Source of the DNA: an uncultured Prochlorococcus sp.
GTDB taxonomy: Bacteria > Cyanobacteriota > Cyanobacteriia > PCC-6307 > Cyanobiaceae
Length of the DNA: 57,068 nucleotides
Assembly (NCBI GenBank): GCA_902535185.1
Contig: CACAST010000002.1
Span: forward strand, 1-57,068
Direction: 5' to 3'
Below are positions 28,949 to 39,538 of the stretch, piece by piece. Position 1 is the stretch's first letter. Each line of letters begins with the position of its first letter. The position numbers and the translations under genes are program-made. Below the pieces are notes generated by a model. The model saw nothing but the letters and a program-made list of their open reading frames with translations, made no database searches and was not told the origin of the DNA.

Positions 28949-30259
28949 TTAAAGATCTTTATGTGTATAGATAGCCTTCCCTGATGAAAAATCATCAACG
29001 ATATTCCCATCACCTTTTAGGAAATATTTATAAGTTACCAAACCTTCTAGACCTACTGGTCCCCTCGGTGGAAGAGTTTGAGTAGATATACCAACTTCAG
29101 CTCCGAATCCATATCTAAACCCATCTGCAAACCTTGTAGAGCAATTATGAAAAACACCTGCACTATCAACTTCATTCATGAATTTGTTAGCCGTACTTAA
29201 ATTTTCAGTAATTATTCCATCTGTATGTTTTGAACTATATTTTTGAATATGTGTGATTGCCTCTTCTAGATCATCAACAATTTTTATCGATAAAATCAAA
29301 TCTAAATATTCAGTTTGCCAATCTTCTAGACTAGCCTCATACTTTAACCCTAAGTCAACTGATCTTTTATCTCCAATTAATTTAACATTATTAGAGTTAA
29401 ACAAAGGGATGGCCTTTTCTAAAAAAGCTGGTGCAATATTTTTATGGATTAATAAAGTCTCAATAGCATTACATGCTGCAGGATATTGAATTTTACTGTC
29501 CAAAGCAACTGATAAAGCCATCTCGAGATTAGCCCCAATATCTATATACAAATGACAAATTCCATCAGCATGGCCTAGCACAGGAATTCTTGTATTCTCC
29601 TGAATAAATTTAACTAATTCATTACTTCCTCTAGGAATTATTAAATTAATATATTTCTCAAGATTTAACATAGCCATGCTATCTTTTCTACTTGTTAATA
29701 AACATATCGCATTTTTATCTAAACCTGATGCGTTTAAACCTTCTTGCAATGCTTTAACTATTGCAGTATTTGTTAAATTGGCTTCACTACCACCTTTTAG
29801 CATTACTCCATTACCTGATCTTATTGCTAGAGAGCTAATCTGCATCACAGCATCTGGCCTTGATTCAAAAATAACCCCTAAGACTCCAATTGGCACAGTT
29901 TTTCTCTCTAAGATCAATCCATTTGAAAGCTCTCTTTTTATTTGAACTTGATTTACAGGATCAGCCAATTCTCCAACTTTTCTTACTCCTTCAATTCCTG
30001 AATTTAATTTTGCTTTTGATAACTTTAATCTAGAAAGTAAAGCACTAGAAATACCTTTTTTTTCTGCACTTGAATAATCCGCACTATTTGCCTCTAATAT
30101 TTCTTTAGAATTTTTTTCCAGATAATCAGCCATAAAATTTAAGGCTTTAATTCGATTTTGATTTTCAGTCTGACTTATTTTTATTGATGCCAAACGAACT
30201 TTTTCAGCTTTTTCTAGTAGATCATTACCTGGTTGAGGAACTTCAAAGATATTAGCCAT
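28949..30259 (-). CDS. proA: Gamma-glutamyl phosphate reductase
   Basis: Reduces glutamyl-5-phosphate to glutamate semialdehyde in proline synthesis. ALDH-fold, 436 residues. Visible motifs include GVLGVIFESRPDAVMQISSLAIRSG, the LIIPRGSNELV segment, PVLGHADGICH and the catalytic Cys in GVFHNCSTRFADGFRYGFG. Complete. First gene of the proA-folB-lipase run. Confidence 0.96.
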   Translation of the reverse strand: MANIFEVPQPGNDLLEKAEKVRLASIKISQTENQNRIKALNFMADYLEKNSKEILEANSADYSSAEKKGISSALLSRLKLSKAKLNSGIEGVRKVGELADPVNQVQIKRELSNGLILERKTVPIGVLGVIFESRPDAVMQISSLAIRSGNGVMLKGGSEANLTNTAIVKALQEGLNASGLDKNAICLLTSRKDSMAMLNLEKYINLIIPRGSNELVKFIQENTRIPVLGHADGICHLYIDIGANLEMALSVALDSKIQYPAACNAIETLLIHKNIAPAFLEKAIPLFNSNNVKLIGDKRSVDLGLKYEASLEDWQTEYLDLILSIKIVDDLEEAITHIQKYSSKHTDGIITENLSTANKFMNEVDSAGVFHNCSTRFADGFRYGFGAEVGISTQTLPPRGPVGLEGLVTYKYFLKGDGNIVDDFSSGKAIYTHKDL

Positions 30260-30325
30260 AATATTTTTTTGTTAATTTAATAGTAATTCAAATTAACGAT
30301 TCTTTAAAGTAAATTTCTTTCTGAG

Positions 30326-33300
30326 TTAATATCTAAAAAATAATTGAACTTGACTTTTCCATTCCCCATTGGAATCATAAGAACCTAATAATTCTAAGTT
30401 TGGATTTGCCTGAAAAGTCAAAATTCCTAAAGGTGAAATATCATCTCTACCTGGAACGGTTTGGAAGGCAAAATTTATCGAATCAGTAATATCAAGGCCT
30501 ATTTCCGCCACCCAAGCTTGAGAAGAAAATTCTTCATTAGAAGATGATTGACTATCATTCTCTATATCTAAATTTTCATTGGAAAAAACTTTATTTAATG
30601 AATCATTATTTTCTATTAACGCTGGATATAGAGATAATTGAAATCTTTCACTAAATGCATCAGCATTATTAAGCTGAGAAATAAATGCTCTATTTATTAA
30701 ATTTGCAGAATTGCCTCCAATTAAACCAATTATTTGTGATCTGTTATAACTTGGCGTGCTTCTTAATTGGATTCTTTTATTTTCATCAGCAAAAGATAAT
30801 TGATCTAAAAACCCTTCATAAGATGCTTCAATTTTGATAAGCCTTGAATTGCCAATCCCAAATGATCCAAAACCACTAGAAGTCGCACTTACATCAAGAT
30901 CACCTGAGATGTTTGAATCTTTATTATTCTCACTTATAGGAATTATAGAATCTGGAACTTTACTAACTAAAGAAAAAATAATATAAGGAACAACACCACT
31001 TCTTGATGCAAATGTAATATAGTTTTCCTTATTTTTATCAAGCTTAAATGGCGTAGTATAAAGATTAGCTATGCCTTTTTCTAACTTAATAAGACCACTA
31101 ACATTTAAATCTTTTCCTACTCCACCATTTATTTTGAGGTCCACAATACTATTTAAATAAGCTTGAACCATCTCTGAATATTGAACTTTGAATTCTGGTC
31201 CAAGTTTCAAAACAAGGTTATCAAAAAACAAATTATCCAAATAATTAGGCAAAGTTTCCCCTAGAAGAACTGAATTCAAGATTGTTTCATTTGAAATTAT
31301 TTCAATATTTTCATTATTATTCCAAAAGAGTTCTGGCCATTCTTTTTTATCCTCTTTTAATTTACTATTGTTATCTTTTTTATTAGATTGATTGGTACTG
31401 TTAAAATTAAAAAATCCATTATTAAAAGATATAGAACCGCCCAAAACAGGACTTTCAAATGATCCAGTTAAATCCAAATCTGAATCTAATAAAAAATTTA
31501 AATTATCTGTTTTTATATTAAATTTATTTGTCTTAAAATTAATTCTTCCTTTTCTAGGATCATTTTGATAAAAAGGCATAAAACCTTTTACTAAAAATTT
31601 TCCGGAATCTTCAGAGATTGCTTCTAGATTTTCAATTTGTGCCGAATCAAAATCAAAAATTATCGAACTATTAATATCTTTGATTATATTGTTATATAGA
31701 TCAACTTCAGAATCTTTAATCGCAATAAATCCATTCAATATAGGCTTATTTAGAGTTCCTTTTATTATCATTCTAAGGTTCAAGTCACCTTTCTTAAAAG
31801 TAAAGAATTCATCAGTAAAATTTTCTATTAATTCAAAAAGTTTTCCATTGCCAAATAACCTTAGATCTAAGTCATCAGATCTATCAATAGGTATTTCACC
31901 TTTGATATTAAGAGGTGTTTTGGAATCATTTATTAGCAAGGAAAAATCAATATCAAAAATAGAATTAGTGAATTCAATGAATCCTTTATCAAATATTATT
32001 TCATTATTTTTTATTGATGAATTATTAGTAGAAATTTCACTAGAGAAAGATTTTTTGTCCAAATCATAAAATAAATTGATATCCAAACCTCCCATAAAAT
32101 CTCTTGGCTGATTTAAAAAGATATTTGCAGAGCTCAATGGAAGATTTTTAATTTTTAAAGAACCTTTGCCCCTTAATAATCCTCCTTCCAAATCAATGGC
32201 AAATTCCTCTTTGATATTTTTGTTTTCATCTTTAGGAACATTAAGATAACCATTTAACCTTGCATTTAATTTATAGTTAAGTGGTCTATCGCCCTTTATA
32301 GTTAGTTTTCCATTATATCTACTTTTGAATTTACTTATATATTTTTTTAAGTTAAATTTATCCTCAAAGTCATTATTACTTTCTTTAAGTTTTTTTATAA
32401 AATCGATCCTCTCTTTAAATGATTTATTATCTTTATTTATTTCCAAATCATCCAAAATATTAAATTTACTTATGGGAATATCTTTTTTATTATCAAAATT
32501 AAAAATATCAAACGCAGTCAGAATAGTCCAACTAGTGCTTATATTAGTAAGTTTTGTATTAATTAAATTATTTTTACTTGAATCATATTCGACTTCAATT
32601 ATTCCTCCATCAATTGGATACAATGAAGAGTTTATATAAAAAGAATTATCTATTACACGGAAATCAAATAATGAATTGGCTAAATTAATATTCCTATATT
32701 TTCCTAAACTCCAAGCAATTCGCCCATCAAGGTATGACTGGTTTGACGAAATTAATCCATCACCATTAATAATTCCATTAATTCTATCGAATTGATTTTT
32801 GTCTATAGATAATTCAAGTTCATCAAGAGGAAAATTATTAGCTTTCCAAATATAACTATCATTCTCTTTAAATACTTCAATGCTTCCTTTATTAGAATTA
32901 AAAATTCTACTAAAAGATAAATTATCTAACTTAAGATCAGAATCAAATTTAATAGTTAAAAATGAGGGTATTGGAGACTTTTTGGCTTTCATATTCAATA
33001 AAAATAAATTTTTATCATTTTTAATATCTCCCTCCCATGTTTCTCGAATGCGGATACCTTTAAAGTGTGGGTAATCAATATTAAAGTTTATTGAAATATC
33101 AGGATTAGTGATTTTTCCTTTGAATTTTCCTTTAGCAGTAATGAACCCTCTTATATCATTCTTTCGGAAAATATTTAAATTAGATAATTGAGTTCTATTT
33201 ATTTTAAAACTAGTATCTATATCACCAAAATTAATACCTCTTCTATCATACCAATATGGAATATTACCCAATAATTGGATATCTGGATTGAGGCTATTAA

Positions 33301-34282
33301 TATATCCAATACTTCCTTTTAGATCAATACTATTGGAACTTTTATTAAATGGCACATTTAGATTAAAATTCGAAGTCAATGTTCCATAATTTAACTTTTC
33401 TGATTTACCAATTAAATTATTATCTTTACAAAAAAAACTAGTTGAATCTGAATTTATATTTTCTGAGAAAGCCTCCGCTTTTATTTTTAAATTAGTAAAA
33501 GAAAATCTTCCTTTACAAAATGTTTCATTTGGTAATTTATTAAATTTAAAGTTAGATCTGAAATTTCCTTTTTTAAAACTAATTTTTCTATTACCAATAA
33601 TATATTCAGAATTCTTAAGATCTAAACCTCTAGAAAATAGATCCAGTTTTAAAAAGTCTTGATTTAATTTTGTATTAAATTTTAATTTTAAAAAACCTTT
33701 TTCATCAAAATTTGATTTTACATTTGCAATAATTTCTCTATTCCTCGACTTATAAATGATGTTACCTTTTACTTTTGTTTTTAATCCTGATTTTTTAAGA
33801 TTTAGAATTGAATATTTGTTTAATTTAAAGTTCAATTCATATTTTGATTGTGATTTTTCTGTAATTCGATCATTTTTATAAGATTCGTCCCTTTTAAAAA
33901 AATCTCTATCTATATTTATAGCGGCTTCCTTAGGACTTATTTTTACAATCCATTTTTGTTTTAAAAAAGATCTAAAAGGCATAATGCCCACATATATATT
34001 TTTGGCTTTAATTTCAGAATCTATATTTTTTTTATCATTAATTTTTGAATTACCCAAAGAAATACCTAGAAATCTAATGCCGACATAATCACCTAAATCA
34101 ACATTTTTATCTAAAAGATACTCAATATTTTTTTCTAATTCTAATTTCCTAGAACTATAAGTTTCTTTTAGAAAATTATTTAATAAAAAAGAGCCTAAAA
34201 AACCTAAGGGTAAAACCATCCCTACTAAAAGTATCTTAGTATTTAAATTTAGAGATCTAATTTTTTTCAAGTTAGAGCCCAA
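30326..34282 (-). CDS. tamB: TamB / TIC236-like translocation protein (DUF490)
   Basis: Very long (1318 residues) envelope protein with one N-terminal membrane segment (KILLVGMVLPLGFLGSFLL) followed by a long repetitive beta-strand region rich in Asn, Lys and Ser, and a C-terminal TamB/DUF490 domain (SLVSKVPDSI, FGSFGIGNSRLIKIEASYEG, IGLIGGNSANLINRA, ending VQLFFRY). TamB proteins bridge inner and outer membranes, and the plastid homologue TIC236 links the translocons; in cyanobacteria lipid transport or outer membrane assembly is proposed. Start is TTG at 34282; an in-frame TTG four codons downstream is also possible. No Omp85 gene adjoins it here. Confidence 0.88.
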   Translation of the reverse strand: MGSNLKKIRSLNLNTKILLVGMVLPLGFLGSFLLNNFLKETYSSRKLELEKNIEYLLDKNVDLGDYVGIRFLGISLGNSKINDKKNIDSEIKAKNIYVGIMPFRSFLKQKWIVKISPKEAAINIDRDFFKRDESYKNDRITEKSQSKYELNFKLNKYSILNLKKSGLKTKVKGNIIYKSRNREIIANVKSNFDEKGFLKLKFNTKLNQDFLKLDLFSRGLDLKNSEYIIGNRKISFKKGNFRSNFKFNKLPNETFCKGRFSFTNLKIKAEAFSENINSDSTSFFCKDNNLIGKSEKLNYGTLTSNFNLNVPFNKSSNSIDLKGSIGYINSLNPDIQLLGNIPYWYDRRGINFGDIDTSFKINRTQLSNLNIFRKNDIRGFITAKGKFKGKITNPDISINFNIDYPHFKGIRIRETWEGDIKNDKNLFLLNMKAKKSPIPSFLTIKFDSDLKLDNLSFSRIFNSNKGSIEVFKENDSYIWKANNFPLDELELSIDKNQFDRINGIINGDGLISSNQSYLDGRIAWSLGKYRNINLANSLFDFRVIDNSFYINSSLYPIDGGIIEVEYDSSKNNLINTKLTNISTSWTILTAFDIFNFDNKKDIPISKFNILDDLEINKDNKSFKERIDFIKKLKESNNDFEDKFNLKKYISKFKSRYNGKLTIKGDRPLNYKLNARLNGYLNVPKDENKNIKEEFAIDLEGGLLRGKGSLKIKNLPLSSANIFLNQPRDFMGGLDINLFYDLDKKSFSSEISTNNSSIKNNEIIFDKGFIEFTNSIFDIDFSLLINDSKTPLNIKGEIPIDRSDDLDLRLFGNGKLFELIENFTDEFFTFKKGDLNLRMIIKGTLNKPILNGFIAIKDSEVDLYNNIIKDINSSIIFDFDSAQIENLEAISEDSGKFLVKGFMPFYQNDPRKGRINFKTNKFNIKTDNLNFLLDSDLDLTGSFESPVLGGSISFNNGFFNFNSTNQSNKKDNNSKLKEDKKEWPELFWNNNENIEIISNETILNSVLLGETLPNYLDNLFFDNLVLKLGPEFKVQYSEMVQAYLNSIVDLKINGGVGKDLNVSGLIKLEKGIANLYTTPFKLDKNKENYITFASRSGVVPYIIFSLVSKVPDSIIPISENNKDSNISGDLDVSATSSGFGSFGIGNSRLIKIEASYEGFLDQLSFADENKRIQLRSTPSYNRSQIIGLIGGNSANLINRAFISQLNNADAFSERFQLSLYPALIENNDSLNKVFSNENLDIENDSQSSSNEEFSSQAWVAEIGLDITDSINFAFQTVPGRDDISPLGILTFQANPNLELLGSYDSNGEWKSQVQLFFRY

Positions 34283-34334
34283 AAATAGAGTAGGCTTACA
34301 AAATATAAGAAATTAATCAGGTCAAAGCCACTAA

Positions 34335-34778
34335 ATGTCTTTTTTTGAACTATTAGAGAAAACACCCAAAATTTTTGGATTCTTAGGAATACTTCTTTTC
34401 ATTTGCACAATAGCAGCTTTTATATTTAATTTTGGTTTTAAATTTCGAATAATTGGAGCAACTATCTTTTCATTATTACTTTCTTTGAGTAGTTGGGCAT
34501 TTATACAAAGTTACTCCGAAAATGTTGTAATAGAAGGTGCAAAATATGTTCCAATTGTTTATGATAACGGGTTCGATTTGATTATTGCTAAAGCAGATGA
34601 TGACTTTCCAGAAGAATCTATCGAACCAACTTTAGAACAATTATCGGAAAACTTAAGGAAAGGTAGTAGATCTGGTGCGAATGTAAAAATAAAGATAAGA
34701 AAACTTGAAAAAATTTCAGATGGTGTAAGTAAACCAGTGGTTATAGGAGAAGTTCAGAAAAATGTCAAAATGAATTAG
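34335..34778 (+). CDS. ycf51: Ycf51 family (DUF2518) membrane protein
   Basis: 147-residue protein with two N-terminal membrane segments (about residues 14-35 and 38-57) and a soluble domain behind them. The SWAFIQSYSENVVIEGAKYVPIVYDNGFDLIIAK stretch and the size match the Ycf51 family of cyanobacteria and red algal plastids, function unknown. Divergent from tamB with about 50 bp between, and 11 bases upstream of the DUF4332 gene. Confidence 0.78.
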   Translation: MSFFELLEKTPKIFGFLGILLFICTIAAFIFNFGFKFRIIGATIFSLLLSLSSWAFIQSYSENVVIEGAKYVPIVYDNGFDLIIAKADDDFPEESIEPTLEQLSENLRKGSRSGANVKIKIRKLEKISDGVSKPVVIGEVQKNVKMN

Positions 34779-34789
34779 TCTGTTAAAAA

Positions 34790-35209
34790 ATGGAAAGTAA
34801 AACCTTTTTAGATTTTTTGCCAACCAATTTTAGACATGAGAAATCTTTTTTTATTCAAAATAATCTAACTGACTTTGAAAAATTAAGTAATCTTTCAGAC
34901 TTAGATATAAATGAGATTCAAAGAAAATCTTCACTATGTACATCGAATAATCTAAAGAAAATTAGAGCTATAGCTATTTTTAAAAAAGAAATTGGAATTT
35001 CTCCACCGCAAGCATATTTACTTTTGCATTGCGGTATATCTTCTCTTAAATCATTATCAGAATCTACCCCTTACGAATTAGAACGCAAAATTGGTAGATT
35101 AGAAAGAATTCTTAGGGTAAAAACTGAGACAGATATAACTTTTACTCTCTTAAGAGAATGGATTAAAAAAGCTAGTCAAATCGACAAATCTATTGAAAAT
35201 ATTGGATAA
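34790..35209 (+). CDS. DUF4332 (helix-hairpin-helix-like) protein
   Basis: 139-residue soluble protein of unknown function. Residues 65-125 (IGISPPQAYLLLHCGISSLKSL, ESTPYELERKIGRLERIL) resemble the DUF4332 fold, a double helix-hairpin-helix unit that elsewhere accompanies DNA-binding or repair proteins. No catalytic motif. It follows ycf51 closely, so the two are likely cotranscribed, but nothing here shows a shared role. Confidence 0.62.
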   Translation: MESKTFLDFLPTNFRHEKSFFIQNNLTDFEKLSNLSDLDINEIQRKSSLCTSNNLKKIRAIAIFKKEIGISPPQAYLLLHCGISSLKSLSESTPYELERKIGRLERILRVKTETDITFTLLREWIKKASQIDKSIENIG

Positions 35210-35249
35210 AAAAATTTTTTAATGTAGACTTTAAAAAAAGTAAGTGATA

Positions 35250-35516
35250 ATGAAACATTTGTTATTTTTTCTATTTTTGTTTTCTAACTCTTTAGCTCCT
35301 GTTTTAAGTCAATCTAACTTATTGGAAACTGTAAAAAAGAATCCAAAGGAAGCTAAGAATTTATGTAATAAGTTTAGAGAGTTTAATTCAAAAGGCATTT
35401 CAGCTAGTTCAGATAAAGCTATAGAGTATGTATCAAACAAAAAAAAATTAACTCCCGTTAACGCAGAGATCTTTTCTATTTACGTCATTGGGCTGCACTG
35501 CCCAGACATTATTTAA
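35250..35516 (+). CDS. Small secreted protein, unknown
   Basis: Short protein (88 residues from the ATG; the track starts two codons earlier at GTG). Residues 1-20 form a signal peptide (KHLLFFLFLFSNSLAPVLSQ) with a likely cleavage after SQ or VLS. The mature part of about 68 residues has two cysteines (NLCNKF and LHCPD) that could form a disulfide. I do not recognise a family with certainty; small exported proteins of this shape are common in marine picocyanobacteria. It is 7 bases upstream of the CocE-like gene. Confidence 0.66.
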   Translation: MKHLLFFLFLFSNSLAPVLSQSNLLETVKKNPKEAKNLCNKFREFNSKGISASSDKAIEYVSNKKKLTPVNAEIFSIYVIGLHCPDII

Positions 35517-35523
35517 AGCCTAA

Positions 35524-37104
35524 ATGTCTGGTTCAAGATGGTTTGACAAGTCTCTAGTACTTAGAGATGGAGTAAGACTTATATCCAGGATTTGGTTACC
35601 TAATAGTAATGGGCCATGGCCTGCATTATTGATGAGACAACCATATGGCAGGGAAATAGCTTCAACTATTACCTATTCTCACCCAGAATGGTGGGCTTCC
35701 AATGGGTATATGGTAATAATTCAAGATGTTAGAGGAATGGGTTCTTCTGAAGGAATTTTTAGTGGTTTTTCTCAAGAAGCTAGCGATACTTCAGAAACAC
35801 ATGAATGGGTAAGGTCTCTAAAAGAATGTAATGGGAAACTTGGCTTATATGGTTTTTCATATCAAGGATTTACTCAACTAATTGGTGAATTAAATTCAAG
35901 GCCGCCCGATTGTTTATCTCCAGCAATGACTGGGATGAATATTAAGGATCATTGGTGCTCAGATGGAGGAGCATATTGGTGGCATAACAATATTGCATGG
36001 GGACTTCAAATCGCAGCACTAAAAATGAAAAGAGAAAATAAATTGCTTGAGTGGGAAAAGATAAGACTAGCCTTAGAAAATAAAAGTTATTTAAGGGAAG
36101 GAATTGATACTTTAAAAAAATATGATCCCAATAGTTTTGTTTTGGAATGGCTTAAAAATTTAAATTATGAGCGCCCATTTGAAGAATTTAAACCAATTTC
36201 AACATGGATTAAACAACCTATGTTAATTATTGGAGGACTTTGGGATCCACATTTAAAAGGTGCCTTTGATCTTTATAAAAAATCTAAGGAAGCTGGTGGA
36301 AGCCCAGAGATTATTATTGGGAATGCGACACATCTTAATTGGTGGGAGGGATCACAAGAATCTTTATTAAAATTCTTTGATAAACATTTAAAATCTGATG
36401 AAAAATTTGATTCTAAGAATTCTAAAGACGAGAAAAAAATATGGAATATTTCATTAAATAAATGGGAAGAATTAGATAATAAATTTCTCCCTGAATTTAT
36501 TTTTGGGCTAAAAAGCGATGGGATAGCAAATGTAGAAGTTGAAGATGGAAGTCTGACCTTGAATTCAAAAGGATCAGGATGGTTCACAATTGTTAATGAC
36601 CCATGGAGACCTACTCCATCTGACGGTGGTCATTTAGGTCCAAATCCAGGAAAGTTTAATAGAAGTATTATTGATGAACGCCTTGATGTAGGTGTTTTTC
36701 AAACTAATTCTTTTGAAGAAGATCAATATTTGAGAGGAGTTCCGACATTAGAAATCCAAGTAAAAAGTGATGAGCCCAATTTCGATATCTGCCTTGCTTT
36801 ATCTCTAGTTGAAGAAGGTAATGAAAAGGTGAATCAATTTTCAACCGGTTTCTTAAGGGTTAAAAACTCCAAAATAAGTGAAGAATGCATTTATCAAATA
36901 ACAATGCAGCCAACAAATATTTGTTTGATTAAAGATAGCAAGCTTCGCTTATCTATATCTGCAGCAGCTTTTCCCGCTATTGGAGTTAATCCTGGATTTG
37001 AGGAGGGAAACGTTGGAGCCCCTTCAGCAAATCATAGAGTTATTACTCTAAGTTTTAGCCTTAAAAGAGCATTTATGAAAATGACCCCTTTTTTTTATAA
37101 ATAA
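35524..37104 (+). CDS. CocE/NonD family hydrolase
   Basis: Serine hydrolase of the X-Pro dipeptidyl-peptidase/cocaine-esterase family, 526 residues. The alpha/beta core has RDGVRLISRIWLPN, VIIQDVRGMGSSEG and the nucleophile elbow YGFSYQG with Ser112; the acid is likely in GLWDPHLKG and the base in NATHLNWWEG. A C-terminal jelly-roll (SGWFTIVNDPWRPTPSDGGHLG onward, to VNPGFEEGN) completes the family layout. No signal peptide. The natural substrate, an ester or an N-terminal peptide, cannot be told. Confidence 0.87.
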   Translation: MSGSRWFDKSLVLRDGVRLISRIWLPNSNGPWPALLMRQPYGREIASTITYSHPEWWASNGYMVIIQDVRGMGSSEGIFSGFSQEASDTSETHEWVRSLKECNGKLGLYGFSYQGFTQLIGELNSRPPDCLSPAMTGMNIKDHWCSDGGAYWWHNNIAWGLQIAALKMKRENKLLEWEKIRLALENKSYLREGIDTLKKYDPNSFVLEWLKNLNYERPFEEFKPISTWIKQPMLIIGGLWDPHLKGAFDLYKKSKEAGGSPEIIIGNATHLNWWEGSQESLLKFFDKHLKSDEKFDSKNSKDEKKIWNISLNKWEELDNKFLPEFIFGLKSDGIANVEVEDGSLTLNSKGSGWFTIVNDPWRPTPSDGGHLGPNPGKFNRSIIDERLDVGVFQTNSFEEDQYLRGVPTLEIQVKSDEPNFDICLALSLVEEGNEKVNQFSTGFLRVKNSKISEECIYQITMQPTNICLIKDSKLRLSISAAAFPAIGVNPGFEEGNVGAPSANHRVITLSFSLKRAFMKMTPFFYK

Positions 37105-37156
37105 TTATTTTTTTGGTTAATCATTTGATATTATAAATCCTTAATATCTACCAGTC

Positions 37157-39421
37157 ATGATCGAAACAATTCAAGCAGACTGGATTAAATCAGAAGCTAT
37201 CAACCTAGAAAATTGTTGCAATGATAATCCATTAAAAATATTAGGTCCTCATTTTTATAATGAACAATGGGTTGTAAGGGTATGGATGCCTGAAGCACAC
37301 GAAGTTAAAATAAATTTTAAAAACAATACCTATAAGGCAGAAAGCATAAATCATAAGTGGCTTTTTGAAGCCATCCTGCCTGAAAATCCAAATTATAATT
37401 ACGAAATAAATATTTCACGAGGAGGGATCACACATACACAACATGACCCTTGGTCGTATAGAGAAGAGTGGATGGGAGAAGTTGATAGACATCTTTTTGC
37501 AGAAGGTAATCATCATCATATTTGGGAAAAAATGGGAGCACATCTCATTGAAGAAAAGGATCAAAAAGGAGTCATGTTTTGCATTTGGGCACCAAATGCA
37601 AAATCAATCTCGATAATTGGAGATATTAATTCTTGGGATGGAAGACATCATCCAATGCAAAAAAGATTAGGGGGAATTTGGGAACTATTCATGCCAACAA
37701 TGCAGGAAGGCGACACATATAAATACGAAATAAGAACACAACAAGGCCATATTTATGAGAAAGCTGATCCATACGGTTTTCTTCATGAAATCAGACCTCA
37801 AAATGGTTCAATAGTTTCAAAATTGAAAAACTTTAATTGGAATGATAGTTCTTGGATTTCAAATAGAGATTCTTCTAGTCAAATTAACAAGCCAATTTCA
37901 GTTTATGAAATGCATTTAGGAAGTTGGCTCCATGAATCAATAGATAATAAATATCTGGAGGACAATGGTGAACCAAGAGACCCGGTGCCTGCAGCCGATT
38001 TAAAACCTGGAACCAGATTTTTAACTTATCCAGAATTAACAAAGAAACTCATCCCTTACGTAAAAGAGAGAGGATTCACTCATATTGAACTAATGCCAAT
38101 ATCTGAACATCCTTTCGATGGTTCTTGGGGATACCAAGTTACAGGCTGGTATGCACCAACAAGTAGATTTGGCACCCCAAATGAATTTAGAGAGTTTGTA
38201 AATAAATGTCATGAAGAGGGTATAGGCGTAATTCTTGATTGGGTGCCTGGTCATTTTCCAAAAGATAAGCATGGTTTAGCATTTTTTGATGGTTGTCATC
38301 TTTATGAACATGGAGATTCACGCATAGGTGAACACAAAGAATGGGGAACCCTAATCTTTAATTACAGCAGAAACGAAGTAAGAAATTTCTTAGTAGCCAA
38401 CCTCGTTTATTGGTTTGAAGAGTTTCATATTGATGGCATAAGAGTAGATGCTGTAGCTTCCATGCTTTACAGAGATTATCTACGTCCAGATGGAGAATGG
38501 ATCCCCAATGAAAATGGTGGAAATGAAAATATAGAAGCCGTTAAATTTCTTCAACAGGCTAATCATGTACTCTTCCAACATTTCCCAGGTGCACTTTCTA
38601 TCGCTGAAGAATCAACAACTTGGCCAATGGTAACCAAACCAACTGACATGGGAGGGTTAGGGTTTAACTTGAAATGGAATATGGGATGGATGCACGATAT
38701 GCTTGATTATTTTGAAATAGATCCTTGGTTTAGGCAATTCCATCAAAATAGTGTAACTTTCTCAATCACATATAACTATACAGAGAACTTTATGCTTGCA
38801 CTTAGTCATGATGAGGTTGTCCATGGAAAAAGTCATCTTTTGCATAAAATGCCTGGCGATGACTGGAAGAAATATGCAAATACTCGAGCATTACTAACTT
38901 ATATGTGGACCCACCCTGGTAAAAAAACGATATTTATGGGAATGGAATTTGGGCAAAGACAAGAATGGAATGTTTGGGATGATCTGCAATGGGAGTTACT
39001 AGAATTTGAGCCTCATAAAGGTATCAGAAACTTGATTGATGACCTAAACGTTCTTTATAAAAATGAACCTGCATTATGGAAAAATGACTTTGATCCATAT
39101 GGATTCCAATGGATTGATTGTAATGACAAATCTAATTCGGTTATAAGTTTCATGAGGAGAGAAAACTATACCAATGAATGGCTTGTAGTTGTTGCTAACT
39201 TTACACCTAATACTCATGGGTCATACAAAGTAGGTGTTCCTGTGGAAGGATTCTATAAAGAAATATTTAATTCAGATGGCTCTAGATACGGGGGCAGTAA
39301 CAAGGGAAATATGGGGGGTAAAGAAACTATAAATTACAATATTCATGATTATCAAAATGCTCTAGAACTTGCTTTACCGCCATTAAGCGTGAGTATCTTC
39401 AAACATCGATCAAAAAAGTAA
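37157..39421 (+). CDS. glgB: 1,4-alpha-glucan branching enzyme
   Basis: GH13 enzyme that makes alpha-1,6 branches in glycogen. An N-terminal carbohydrate-binding region ([13 protein letters not shown]) and a CBM48 ([22 protein letters not shown]) precede the barrel. Catalytic regions visible are [25 protein letters not shown] (nucleophile Asp), [10 protein letters not shown] (acid/base Glu) and [12 protein letters not shown]. 754 residues, normal. Together with glgA at 8.5 kb it covers glycogen synthesis. Confidence 0.97.
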   Translation: MIETIQADWIKSEAINLENCCNDNPLKILGPHFYNEQWVVRVWMPEAHEVKINFKNNTYKAESINHKWLFEAILPENPNYNYEINISRGGITHTQHDPWSYREEWMGEVDRHLFAEGNHHHIWEKMGAHLIEEKDQKGVMFCIWAPNAKSISIIGDINSWDGRHHPMQKRLGGIWELFMPTMQEGDTYKYEIRTQQGHIYEKADPYGFLHEIRPQNGSIVSKLKNFNWNDSSWISNRDSSSQINKPISVYEMHLGSWLHESIDNKYLEDNGEPRDPVPAADLKPGTRFLTYPELTKKLIPYVKERGFTHIELMPISEHPFDGSWGYQVTGWYAPTSRFGTPNEFREFVNKCHEEGIGVILDWVPGHFPKDKHGLAFFDGCHLYEHGDSRIGEHKEWGTLIFNYSRNEVRNFLVANLVYWFEEFHIDGIRVDAVASMLYRDYLRPDGEWIPNENGGNENIEAVKFLQQANHVLFQHFPGALSIAEESTTWPMVTKPTDMGGLGFNLKWNMGWMHDMLDYFEIDPWFRQFHQNSVTFSITYNYTENFMLALSHDEVVHGKSHLLHKMPGDDWKKYANTRALLTYMWTHPGKKTIFMGMEFGQRQEWNVWDDLQWELLEFEPHKGIRNLIDDLNVLYKNEPALWKNDFDPYGFQWIDCNDKSNSVISFMRRENYTNEWLVVVANFTPNTHGSYKVGVPVEGFYKEIFNSDGSRYGGSNKGNMGGKETINYNIHDYQNALELALPPLSVSIFKHRSKK

Positions 39422-39538
39422 GAAGGCTCATTTAATTTAGTGCTTCATATAAATGTTCATATAACGTTTTTGCTCTGCTTTACATTGTAAGATTTTTAAG
39501 TTGGATTTTAATTTTTTTTTATAATATCGAGTTGAAAA

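Noticed and set aside
31680-32069. 129-residue plus-strand ORF inside tamB
   Set aside because: Antisense shadow in AT-rich coding sequence; the composition simply mirrors the TamB codons.
37105-37156. -35/-10 promoter for glgB (TTGGTT and TATAAA)
   Set aside because: The two hexamers are only about 13 bases apart, too close for a normal sigma-70 promoter.
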